DNA of 8,383 bases from Deltaproteobacteria bacterium. GTDB lineage: Bacteria > Desulfobacterota > Desulfobacteria > Desulfobacterales > JAABPS01. The stretch spans positions 1-8,383 of the forward strand of contig JAFDFT010000074.1 in the NCBI GenBank assembly GCA_019309685.1, written 5' to 3'. Positions 1 to 6,179 of this stretch are shown here, piece by piece. The notes beneath the pieces were generated by a model. The model was given only the letters and a program-made list of their open reading frames with translations. It did not search any database and was not told the DNA's origin. The translations under genes and the position numbers were made by a program. Numbering within the stretch: the first letter of the stretch is position 1; each line of letters starts with the position of its first letter.

Positions 1-1094
1 ACGAAAGCGGTTCCTTGAACACTGACGAGGGTTTTGCGTTTCATAAATACATGGCAAAAGAAATGGGAAAAAGGGGATGGTTGACTCGGCCCTGGCCCAA
101 GGAATACGGAGGGTGTGATGCCCCAATTATGGAACAGGCAATATTCAACGAGGCCAGAGCGGTCTATGATGCGCCTGGAATCGATATCTGGGGATTGCAA
201 ATGATCGCACCAACCATACTTATCGGGGGAACCGAAGAACAAAAGGAAAGACTTCTGCCGCCGATTGCTAAAGGAGATGTCCAATACTGCCAGGGCTGGA
301 GTGAGCCGGACGCCGGTTCTGACTTGGCGTCTCTGAAGATGCTTGCCCTAAAAGATGGAGACCATTATGTAATCAATGGTCAAAAAATATGGACTTCCGG
401 CGCACATCGGGCTGACCACATATTTATATTAGCCCGAACGGATCCAGAATCTAAACGAAGTAAGGGGTTATCGATATTTGTCCTGCCTATAGATTTGCCC
501 GGTATAGAGATCAGACCTATTCAATTCCTCGACCTTTCCCATTATTTCAACGAGGTTTTTTTCAAAGATGTCCGCGTTCATGAAAGTAATCTGATCGGTC
601 CTGAAAACGACGGGTGGGGGTTGACCCGGCAGACAATGAATTTTGAACGGTCCGGATCTGAATATTTTGAGCCGGCAAAAATCAGACTGCAGACAATCGT
701 CGATTATGCCAAAACGACAAAACGGAATGGAAAACTGCTTTCAGAAAACCCGGTCATTCGACAAAAACTTGCCAAGCTGCATACCGACATTCAAGCCGGC
801 ATTGCCTTGGGAAATAAAATCCTTTATCTCCAGGAAAGCGGCGGACTGGCTATTGAGGCGACCTTACCGTCTGAATCGAAAGTGTACAGTACGGAGCTGT
901 CCCAGCGAATGGCCAATGTTGCTACTGAAATAATGGGGCTGTATGGTCAAGTTTACCGCTCAGAATGGGCACCATTGGGCGGGATACTAGGCCTGTATAC
1001 CCATGCACCGGGTTCGAACATTGCCGCAGGCAGCAGCGAGATTCAACGAAACCTTGTTGCCTGGGTAGGACTGAAATTGCCGAGATTCAAGTAA
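1..1094 (+). CDS. Acyl-CoA dehydrogenase, catalytic subunit of a probable heteromer (5' end missing)
   Basis: Flavoenzyme expected to desaturate an acyl-CoA at the alpha,beta bond and pass electrons to ETF. The frame is open to the left edge (first full codon at 3), so the true start lies upstream; a TTG at 15 is only an internal codon. About 363 residues are visible, against roughly 390-400 for the family, so perhaps 35 N-terminal residues are missing. Numbering from the TTG codon, the flavin-side motif QGWSEPDAGSD is at 93-103, KIWTSGA at 124-130, and the C-terminal SSEIQRN at 340-346. The glutamate of the MCAD-type YEGT motif is replaced by Ala338. Glu211 in NFERSG is the likely base, as in isovaleryl-CoA dehydrogenase and FadE-type enzymes. 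The usual FAD-contacting Arg is Thr235 and the GGxG motif is degraded (MGLYG, 307-311). The partner gene follows after 80 bp. The substrate is unknown. Confidence 0.93.
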   Translation, partial: ESGSLNTDEGFAFHKYMAKEMGKRGWLTRPWPKEYGGCDAPIMEQAIFNEARAVYDAPGIDIWGLQMIAPTILIGGTEEQKERLLPPIAKGDVQYCQGWSEPDAGSDLASLKMLALKDGDHYVINGQKIWTSGAHRADHIFILARTDPESKRSKGLSIFVLPIDLPGIEIRPIQFLDLSHYFNEVFFKDVRVHESNLIGPENDGWGLTRQTMNFERSGSEYFEPAKIRLQTIVDYAKTTKRNGKLLSENPVIRQKLAKLHTDIQAGIALGNKILYLQESGGLAIEATLPSESKVYSTELSQRMANVATEIMGLYGQVYRSEWAPLGGILGLYTHAPGSNIAAGSSEIQRNLVAWVGLKLPRFK

Positions 1095-1160
1095 AAATAA
1101 ACTTTTGCTCGATTCCGGCGTTAAACACCAATATACGAGAAAAACACAATTTGACATAAT

Positions 1161-1166
1161 AAGGAG
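1161..1166 (+). promoter_or_regulatory. Ribosome binding site of the second acyl-CoA dehydrogenase
   Basis: AAGGAG lies 8 bases before the ATG at 1175. It fixes the start and shows that the second dehydrogenase has its own translation signal. I see no terminator in the 80-bp gap, which supports co-transcription with the gene upstream. Confidence 0.8.
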
Positions 1167-1174
1167 ATAAAATA

Positions 1175-2293
1175 ATGGATCTAGGATTTAGTTCAGAACA
1201 AGATCTGCTTCGCAAATCTGTGGCGGAGTTTTTAAGCAAGGAATGCCCCTATGAAACGGTCAAGGAAATAGAAGAAACCGAAGAAGGGTACTCGAAAAAG
1301 ATGTGGAAAAAAATCGCCGAACTCGGCTGGATGGAGGCGTACTTTCCCGAAGCATATGGCGGTTATGGCGATCCATTGATGGATCTGTATATTATTATTG
1401 AAGAGATGGGCAAAGCGGCGTTTCCGAGCCCCTTTATTTCCACGGTTATCCAGTGTGGATTCCCTATTCTCGAGGGTGGTTCTGAAGATCAAAAGAAAGA
1501 TCTGCTTTCAAAAATTGCCAAGGGCAAACTCATTATGGCCATGGCCCAGTATGAACCGGAAGCCAGCTACCTTGAGAGCGGCATCACTTTTCCTGCCGCG
1601 GCAGATGGCGAGAATTACAGCCTCAGCGGCACCAAAATGTTTGTTATGGATGCCAATGTAGCGGACAAGCTGATTGTGGCCGCCAAAACCGCCGACGCAG
1701 GTGTTACCCTTTTTGTAGTTGACGCCAAAGATCCGGGTATCACCGTCAGGAAGATGCCTGTGGTGGGTATGGATAATTGCTGTGAAGTAGTATTCAAAGA
1801 TGTGAAAGCATCTAAGTCAGACATTATCGGTACTGCAGGCAAGGGCTGGGAAATTCTCGAGAAAGTTAAACCACGGGTCGTTTTGGCCAAATGTGCCGAG
1901 ATGCTTGGCGGCTGCAAAGCGTCACTTGATATGACCTCTGCTTATGCCAAGGAAAGGGTTCAATACGGTAAGCCCATTGGTGGATTTCAAGCAATACAGC
2001 ATTTTATGGCCGATATGTTAATCGCTTACGATACCAGCATCAATTTGTTCTATAAAATGGTCTGGATGGTTGAAGAGGGCATGGATGCAACCATGGATAT
2101 TTCAGGATTAAAGGCCAGGCTGAATGAAGCCTATAAGTTCATTTCAGAGCGGGGTGTTCATATCCACGGCGGTGTCGGGACCACCCGTGAATACGACGTT
2201 GGAATCTTCTATCTTCGCGCAAAAGCCGCTGAGTTTGCTATGGGCGATACCGATTATCATCTGGAACAAGTGGCCCAGGGTATGGGTATGTAA
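1175..2293 (+). CDS. Acyl-CoA dehydrogenase family protein, non-catalytic FAD-completing subunit
   Basis: 372 residues, full length for the family, opening with the typical helical N-terminus (MDLGFSSEQD). The FAD-contacting Arg261 in KERVQYGKPIG and the HIHGGVG motif (329-335), which contacts the flavin adenosine part across the subunit interface, are intact. The catalytic side is eroded. The flavin motif reads AQYEPEAS (124-131), the Trp of the WxTSG segment is Phe156, the helix-G base position aligns with Val235, and the C-terminal YEGT equivalent is MGDTDYH (356-362), with Gly at the Glu position. Alone it is unlikely to be a normal dehydrogenase. Its losses mirror what its upstream neighbour keeps, as in described alpha2beta2 enzymes such as mycobacterial FadE28/FadE29 and FadE26/FadE27. 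Pimeloyl-CoA dehydrogenase small subunits are another possible relative. The family is certain; the heteromer role is inferred. Confidence 0.93.
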   Translation: MDLGFSSEQDLLRKSVAEFLSKECPYETVKEIEETEEGYSKKMWKKIAELGWMEAYFPEAYGGYGDPLMDLYIIIEEMGKAAFPSPFISTVIQCGFPILEGGSEDQKKDLLSKIAKGKLIMAMAQYEPEASYLESGITFPAAADGENYSLSGTKMFVMDANVADKLIVAAKTADAGVTLFVVDAKDPGITVRKMPVVGMDNCCEVVFKDVKASKSDIIGTAGKGWEILEKVKPRVVLAKCAEMLGGCKASLDMTSAYAKERVQYGKPIGGFQAIQHFMADMLIAYDTSINLFYKMVWMVEEGMDATMDISGLKARLNEAYKFISERGVHIHGGVGTTREYDVGIFYLRAKAAEFAMGDTDYHLEQVAQGMGM

Positions 2294-2370
2294 CTGGACG
2301 ATGGATTACAGGAAAGATTCTCATCAATTTTCATGCAAGCTTTAGGTAGTTATTTGTGAACACACACTTC

Positions 2371-2418
2371 AATTGGTGCCCATTCTTTTAAAGTAAGATT
2401 AACGGATGGGCACCAATT
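2371..2418. terminator. Perfect inverted repeat between convergent genes, possible bidirectional terminator
   Basis: AATTGGTGCCCAT (2371-2383) and ATGGGCACCAATT (2406-2418) are perfect 13-bp reverse complements around a 22-base spacer; two further pairs, one a wobble, extend the stem inward. It lies 77 bp past the dehydrogenase stop and overlaps the last bases of the opposing acyltransferase gene, the place for a shared terminator. Neither side has a run of T, so it is not a canonical intrinsic terminator. It may work with Rho, protect 3' ends, or be a protein-binding palindrome. Confidence 0.5.
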
Positions 2419-3199
2419 AAGCGCCTATATTTCTCTGCATTGAAATAATAATGTCCCGCGTTTTCTCTGCCAGTTTCTCGATTGTGTCTTGGGAATAATT
2501 GCTTGTCTCGATCGGGTCACCCACTCTGACTTCAATAGGGTTTGATGAAAAGACAATACTGCCTTTAGGCAATACACGGTTACTGCCGTTTATTGCCACA
2601 GGCAGAATTTGATATCCTGTTTCAATTGCTGCCGCAAATCCGCCTTTTTTGAATGCGCCGATTTTCCCATCCTCAGAGCGTGTTCCTTCAGCAAAAAACA
2701 TTACGCCTGTTCCGGGTGAAAGCCTGTTCATACCTTCTTTTATCATCCGAATTGACTTCTCTCTATCTTTTCGATCGATAAATATATTTCCACACGCATA
2801 AAGAGCGTTCCCGAAAACGGGTATTTTCAGCAGTTCCTGCTTGGCCACCCACCTGAACTGAATCCCCAAACCAGCCGCGACAACAGGACCGTCGAAATGT
2901 GATTGATGATTGGAAATAATTATATAGGTAACTTTCTTATCAATTTTTTCTTTCCCGGTTACTATCAGTTTCACTCCGGCGGCCTTTAGAATGATCCAGG
3001 CCCAGACCCTGGCCAGATTAAAAGCGAAATTTCCGGTGGAAGAAAAATATCCTGCTATAATTATTGGGACCGCTACTAAAACGGTGGCAAAAGCGAGCCA
3101 GAATCCAAGCCAGACAACTTTTACTAAGCAAACGGCTTGATATACTAATCTTCCAAACAGATTTCGACGATCAGATTCAATATAACCAGAATATGCCAT
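2417..3199 (-). CDS. 1-acyl-sn-glycerol-3-phosphate acyltransferase family protein (PlsC-like)
   Basis: Inner-membrane acyltransferase of the PlsC/LPLAT family, 260 residues, expected to move an acyl group from acyl-ACP or acyl-CoA onto lysophosphatidic acid or a related acceptor. A hydrophobic segment at about 26-52 anchors it in the membrane. All four family blocks are present: NHQSHFD with the HX4D catalytic pair (His98, Asp103), GNIFIDR (137-143), FAEGTRS (169-175) and LPVAI (199-203). The ATG at 3199 is preceded by a GAGGGAG ribosome binding site on the minus strand. The gene stands alone, convergent with the dehydrogenase pair and divergent from the acyl-CoA synthetase gene, so it is probably its own unit. 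It could be the housekeeping PlsC or a paralogue with another lysophospholipid acceptor; sequence alone does not separate these. Confidence 0.93.
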   Translation of the reverse strand: MAYSGYIESDRRNLFGRLVYQAVCLVKVVWLGFWLAFATVLVAVPIIIAGYFSSTGNFAFNLARVWAWIILKAAGVKLIVTGKEKIDKKVTYIIISNHQSHFDGPVVAAGLGIQFRWVAKQELLKIPVFGNALYACGNIFIDRKDREKSIRMIKEGMNRLSPGTGVMFFAEGTRSEDGKIGAFKKGGFAAAIETGYQILPVAINGSNRVLPKGSIVFSSNPIEVRVGDPIETSNYSQDTIEKLAEKTRDIIISMQRNIGA

Positions 3200-3515
3200 G
3201 TCTTCTCCCTCATAAAAAATAATTGTTACATACTAGATAAAGAAATTAAGTTAAAATTCAAACGCATATTAACGGTTTTACAAAACTTTTACATTTGGAA
3301 ATAAGAAAACGTGTGTCCTTTTAACGAACGCCCATTCATTGGTCTTTATGAAGACAGGTTTGCGTAATAGTGTTCATCTGAAACGGTATTTCACTTAAAA
3401 CACTACCTTATAAAACACCTCCCGCTTGATTAAGCAGAGTACCTATGTTAATAAATCAAAGAGTTTATGATTAGGATTTTCGCACAGGGGACTTGATTTC
3501 AACTGTAGAAGGACG

Positions 3516-3578
3516 AGGGGCCAAGCATTGAAACTTGAATGTAATTCTGTGTCATTCAAAATTCAAGCCTTGACCCCT
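3516..3578. repeat. Imperfect palindrome, copy 1 of a TCAAGG-type repeat
   Basis: AGGGGCCAAG (3516-3525) faces CTTGACCCCT (3569-3578) with one mismatch, and CTTGAAT (3534-3540) faces ATTCAAG (3561-3567) perfectly, giving a nested hairpin with an asymmetric bulge. Part of the right arm, CCTTGACCCCT at 3568-3578, recurs exactly at 3962-3972. Confidence 0.6.
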
Positions 3579-3600
3579 TTATACTTGTATTTAATCAAAA

Positions 3601-3628
3601 GGATCATCTCCAAAAGAGTTGATGATCC
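3601..3628. repeat. Short inverted repeat, 8-bp stem
   Basis: GGATCATC (3601-3608) and GATGATCC (3621-3628) are perfect reverse complements around a 12-base spacer. It directly precedes the second copy of the TCAAGG-type repeat. No T-run follows, so it is not a standard terminator. Confidence 0.5.
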
Positions 3629-3631
3629 GAA

Positions 3632-3665
3632 AAGGATTCAAGGGTTCAAGGATTCCGGGATTCGA
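3632..3665. repeat. Copy 2 of the TCAAGG-type repeat
   Basis: This stretch has an internal near-tandem pattern (GGATTCAAG, GGTTCAAG, GGATTCCGG, GATTCGAG). Its 13-base core TCAAGGGTTCAAG (3638-3650) occurs as a perfect reverse complement at 3955-3967. Confidence 0.55.
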
Positions 3666-3908
3666 GTGAAGTGCTTAAAATATAAAGAAAACTTAATATT
3701 TGAAAAAAGTCTTAACGGTCTTGTGTATTTCTTATAACACTACGGAAAGATGAGGCAGAAGGATAGGTCAATAATAAATGTTATCGATATACAGGCTATG
3801 GCTTTATGTGTGAGCAATAGACATCGCTATTATCACTTTAACATCTTGGATATATTGTCTTAAAACCCTATCAGAAATGTCAAAATAAAATTGGAGAAAT
3901 CGAAAAGA

Positions 3909-3938
3909 TTGAAAGAATGTTTAAGCCATCGATAAAAT
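3909..3938 (+). promoter_or_regulatory. Candidate sigma-70-type promoter for the synthetase/VOC unit
   Basis: TTGAAA (3909-3914) and TAAAAT (3933-3938) each match the sigma-70 consensus at five of six positions and are 18 bases apart. They lie about 125 bases upstream of the synthetase start, with no gene between. The surrounding sequence is AT-rich, so a chance match is quite possible. Confidence 0.35.
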
Positions 3939-3954
3939 CAATAAAAAACTGGAA

Positions 3955-3979
3955 CTTGAACCCTTGACCCCTCGGATCC
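3955..3979. repeat. Copy 3 of the TCAAGG-type repeat, opposite orientation
   Basis: Read on the minus strand it contains AGGGGTCAAGGGTTCAAG. It shares a perfect 13-base core with copy 2 (inverted, 3638-3650) and an exact 11-base direct repeat, CCTTGACCCCT at 3962-3972, with copy 1. It abuts a strong hairpin at 3980-4004. Confidence 0.55.
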
Positions 3980-4004
3980 TCTTCTCCAACTAAATTGGAG
4001 AAGA
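3980..4004. repeat. Strong hairpin in the leader of the acyl-CoA synthetase gene
   Basis: TCTTCTCCAA (3980-3989) pairs perfectly with TTGGAGAAGA (3995-4004) around a 5-base loop (CTAAA), a 10-bp stem ending 60 bases before the start codon. No T-run follows, so simple intrinsic termination is unlikely. Its right arm contains GGAG, though not the ribosome binding site used by the gene. It could be part of the repeat cluster beside it or a leader structure. Confidence 0.6.
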
Positions 4005-4053
4005 ACCAATCAAAATAACATATTCGTGAACAGAAACGAATCTATCTTCGACC

Positions 4054-4058
4054 GGAGG
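4054..4058 (+). promoter_or_regulatory. Ribosome binding site deciding the synthetase start
   Basis: GGAGG sits 6 bases before the ATG at 4065. The frame also opens with a GTG at 4026, but that codon has no such site and would add 13 residues ahead of the usual family N-terminus. The ATG at 4065 is therefore preferred. Confidence 0.8.
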
Positions 4059-4064
4059 ACATGC

Positions 4065-5507
4065 ATGAATGATGGAATTATTAGAGAATTGGATTCACTT
4101 TTTTATCCGAAAAACATAGCCGTTATCGGTGCAAGTCCGAAAGCAACTGGTTTTCTATGGGGAGGAAACTCCTTTTTGGAGGGGGCGATAAAGTTAAATT
4201 TCAAAGGTAAGCTTTACCCTGTTCATCCAACTGCTGAAAGCATTCTGGGGCTTACGGCATATAAGAGTATTCTGGATATTCCTGACGAGGTCGACCTGGT
4301 TATTTTCAGCGTTCCACATTCAGTGGTCTTAAAGGTCATGGAGGAATGTGTAGAAAAAAAAGTAAAGTTTGTTCATCTCTTTACAGCCGGTTTCAGTGAA
4401 ACCGGCCTGGAGGAAAACATATCCCTGGAAAAACAACTGATCAGCATGGCTAAAAAAGGGGGGGTACGGGTTATCGGCCCGAATTGTATGGGCCTCTACT
4501 GCCCTGAAGGCGGGCTATCCTGGAGCAAGAGCATGCCAGGCAAAATTGGAACCACGGGATTTCTTTCTCAAAGCGGTCAACTGGCAGGACATTTCGTGGA
4601 TACCGGTGAACATCATGGACTAAGTTTCAGCAAAGTCGTCAGTTTCGGCAACTCAAGTGACCTTAAATGTCATGATTTTTTAAAATACCTTGCGCTGGAT
4701 GAAAAAACAAAAAGCATCGGTGCGTATCTCGAAGGATTGAAAGATGGTAAGGCTTTTTTTCAAACAGCCAGAGAGCTCACAAGAAAAAAGCCGCTGGTTG
4801 CCTGGAAAGGTGGTCAGACCGAAGGAGGCTCCAGGGCCACCACATCCCATACAGCTTCCATAGCTGGTTCACAGGCAGTTTGGCAGTCCATGTGCAAACA
4901 GGCCGGAATCATTCAGGTCCATTCTTTGGACGAGATGGTTTTTACGTTGACTGCTTTTCAAAAACTACCGCTCACAGGAGGGACAAATGTTGCCATTTTA
5001 GGAGGTGCGGGCGGTGGAAGTGTTACCATGACAGATCTGGCAGAAAAGGAAGGGCTGAAAGTACCCCGGCTTTCGGAAAACTCAATAAATGAATTAAGAA
5101 CATTTGTTCCGCTCCAGGGAAGCAGCGTGGCAAATCCGTTGGACATGATGGTTACACTATTTGATATAAAAAATTTTATCAGAACTATGGAACTGCTTCG
5201 TGACGATCCTAATATTGATGCGTTGATCTTTTCACAGCCCGTTCACTGGTCACATCAGGTAGGGGGGCGAGCGTTTCTTGACGCCTTTATAAAGATGACA
5301 ACAGACGGCATGAAAGTACTTGAAAAACCAATGCTGGTGGCTCTTGAACATACCCTTACTTTAGATGGAGAGGTTGTAAGAAGGGAGGCATTTGAAAAAT
5401 ACCATCAGGTTGGCATTGCCGCCTTTCCATCATTTCCGATGGCAGCAAAAGTGTTGTCGAATTTGGATCAATATAAAAAGTACCTGGATGCCGAGCATGC
5501 ACGGTGA
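4065..5507 (+). CDS. NDP-forming acyl-CoA synthetase, alpha-type subunit (CoA-binding and ligase domains)
   Basis: 480 residues from the preferred ATG. Members of this superfamily (ADP-forming acetyl-CoA synthetase, related to succinyl-CoA synthetase) interconvert acyl-CoA + ADP + Pi with free acid + CoA + ATP. Domains in order: an N-terminal Rossmann CoA-binding domain (about 10-145, with NIAVIGAS at 17-24 and GPNCMGLYCP at 138-147); a flavodoxin-like ligase domain with FLSQSGQLAG (166-175) and the phosphorylatable-histidine segment SHTASIAGS (His262); then a C-terminal ligase domain starting near 305 (ILGGAGGG, 311-318). The ATP-grasp beta domain of fused versions is absent and no beta gene follows, so it needs a partner encoded elsewhere or has changed function. 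The downstream VOC gene, 45 bp away, is probably in the same transcript. The acid it activates cannot be told. Confidence 0.88.
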   Translation: MNDGIIRELDSLFYPKNIAVIGASPKATGFLWGGNSFLEGAIKLNFKGKLYPVHPTAESILGLTAYKSILDIPDEVDLVIFSVPHSVVLKVMEECVEKKVKFVHLFTAGFSETGLEENISLEKQLISMAKKGGVRVIGPNCMGLYCPEGGLSWSKSMPGKIGTTGFLSQSGQLAGHFVDTGEHHGLSFSKVVSFGNSSDLKCHDFLKYLALDEKTKSIGAYLEGLKDGKAFFQTARELTRKKPLVAWKGGQTEGGSRATTSHTASIAGSQAVWQSMCKQAGIIQVHSLDEMVFTLTAFQKLPLTGGTNVAILGGAGGGSVTMTDLAEKEGLKVPRLSENSINELRTFVPLQGSSVANPLDMMVTLFDIKNFIRTMELLRDDPNIDALIFSQPVHWSHQVGGRAFLDAFIKMTTDGMKVLEKPMLVALEHTLTLDGEVVRREAFEKYHQVGIAAFPSFPMAAKVLSNLDQYKKYLDAEHAR

Positions 5508-5540
5508 AACCGTTGTAGATTTTCTATTTTAAAACATTAC

Positions 5541-5545
5541 AGGAG
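5541..5545 (+). promoter_or_regulatory. Ribosome binding site of the VOC gene
   Basis: AGGAG ends 7 bases before the ATG at 5553 and 10 bases before a second ATG at 5556. The spacing favours 5553, but either start gives essentially the same protein. Confidence 0.7.
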
Positions 5546-5552
5546 ACTACTT

Positions 5553-5981
5553 ATGATGAAAGCCATGCACCATACGGCCATTTCCACCTTTGATATGGAT
5601 CGATTGATCAAGTTTTACTGTGATCTATTGGGCTTCGAGGTCGAACAGGAGTTCGAATGGCCTGCCGGAATCAAGGAAGCCGATAATATTCTCGCTCTAA
5701 AAGACACAGCCGCCAAAGCCGTCATGCTGAAATTGGGTGACTTTCGCCTGGAGCTGTTCCAGTTTTCTTCACCCGAGCCTAAACCGAGCGATCCAAATCG
5801 ACCGGTGGTCGACCATGGACTGACCCACCTGGCTTTTACCGTTGAAGATATCCATGCCGAGTATGACAGGCTGGTAAAGGCAGGCATGAGGTTCCACTGC
5901 CCGCCCCAGAACATAGGCGCTATCGTTACCTACGGTCGGGATCCGGACGGGAACGTGGTGGAACTGATGCAAATTACATGA
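5553..5981 (+). CDS. VOC-fold metalloprotein (glyoxalase / epimerase / dioxygenase superfamily)
   Basis: 142 residues made of two beta-alpha-beta-beta-beta modules, the vicinal oxygen chelate fold. The first module begins HHTAISTFDMDRLIKFYCDL (6-25); the second begins near 89 with GLTHLAFTVEDIHAEYDRL (89-107). The likely metal ligands are His7, Glu67 (RLELFQF), His92 (THLAF) and Glu137 (VVELMQ), one set per module, so the site looks complete. The C-terminal DPDGNVVELMQ is typical of the family. Family members include lactoylglutathione lyase, methylmalonyl-CoA epimerase and extradiol dioxygenases, and sequence alone does not pick one. Its position 45 bp after an acyl-CoA synthetase suggests an epimerase or lyase acting on the same acyl compound. 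A hand count over 5641-5880 gives about 52% GC, higher than the solute-binding protein gene downstream. Confidence 0.88.
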   Translation: MMKAMHHTAISTFDMDRLIKFYCDLLGFEVEQEFEWPAGIKEADNILALKDTAAKAVMLKLGDFRLELFQFSSPEPKPSDPNRPVVDHGLTHLAFTVEDIHAEYDRLVKAGMRFHCPPQNIGAIVTYGRDPDGNVVELMQIT

Positions 5982-5995
5982 ATGAAAAGGAGACC

Positions 5996-6034
5996 ATGGT
6001 GGTCAAAAAACTTATATATTCGCACAGAACATAA
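5996..6034 (+). other. Very short open frame (12 codons) behind a good ribosome binding site
   Basis: AAGGAG at 5987-5992 is followed 3 bases later by ATG, then 11 more codons (MVVKKLIYSHRT) and TAA. The close spacing and tiny length make a functional peptide doubtful. It might be the leftover start of a lost third gene in the synthetase/VOC operon, a leader peptide, or chance. Confidence 0.2.
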
Positions 6035-6166
6035 TAAATTATATAGAGTCTTCTTTTTGTGCATCTTTTAGAAATTGCAGATTCCGTGTAACTCAAATTA
6101 CGGTTAGATTTATAGCATATATGTTTAGGAAATCAATTTTTGGCAGATAGACCCCTTAACCCTTAT

Positions 6167-6172
6167 AGGAGG
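6167..6172 (+). promoter_or_regulatory. Ribosome binding site supporting the GTG start of the solute-binding protein
   Basis: AGGAGG lies 7 bases before GTG at 6180. That GTG opens directly into a complete signal peptide, so the non-ATG start is well supported. Confidence 0.85.
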
Positions 6173-6179
6173 CATAACC

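Larger units (their letters stand above)
3200..4025. other. AT-rich intergenic region with related repeats and hairpins, no convincing gene
   Basis: About 830 bases without a supportable gene. The one sizeable plus-strand frame, 3528-3737 (69 codons), opens with a TTG-type codon, has no good ribosome binding site and resembles nothing I know, so I do not call it. From 3516 onward the region holds several short related repeats (TCAAGGGTTCAAG, CCTTGACCCCT), an 8-bp hairpin (GGATCATC 3601-3608 with GATGATCC 3621-3628), a candidate promoter and a 10-bp hairpin near the next gene. In 3200-3515 I see only AT-rich sequence upstream of the minus-strand acyltransferase, where its promoter must lie; no clear -35/-10 pair stood out. 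Confidence 0.6.

Noticed and set aside
15..17. TTG at 15 as the true start of the first dehydrogenase
   Set aside because: The frame is open to the window edge, there is no ribosome binding site, and the family has about 35 more N-terminal residues.
643..933. 96-codon plus-strand frame inside the first dehydrogenase
   Set aside because: It is out of frame with conserved ACAD motifs and has no recognisable content.
1175..2293. Second dehydrogenase as a decaying pseudogene
   Set aside because: The frame is full length and intact, its FAD-interface residues are kept, and its losses are exactly those its neighbour makes up for.
3528..3737. 69-codon open frame in the intergenic region
   Set aside because: It opens with TTG, lacks a ribosome binding site, runs through two of the repeat copies and has no recognisable domain. 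Chance in AT-rich repeat sequence is the simpler reading.
4026..4028. GTG at 4026 as start of the acyl-CoA synthetase
   Set aside because: The ATG at 4065 has GGAGG at ideal spacing and gives the usual family N-terminus; the extra 13 residues look like translated leader.
5615..5914. 99-codon frame antisense to the VOC gene
   Set aside because: The plus-strand VOC protein has full family motifs and metal ligands; the antisense frame is a by-product of its codon use.
5553..5981. Naming the VOC protein methylmalonyl-CoA epimerase
   Set aside because: The fold and metal ligands fit, but these are shared by the whole superfamily, and no mutase or other propionate-pathway gene is in the window.
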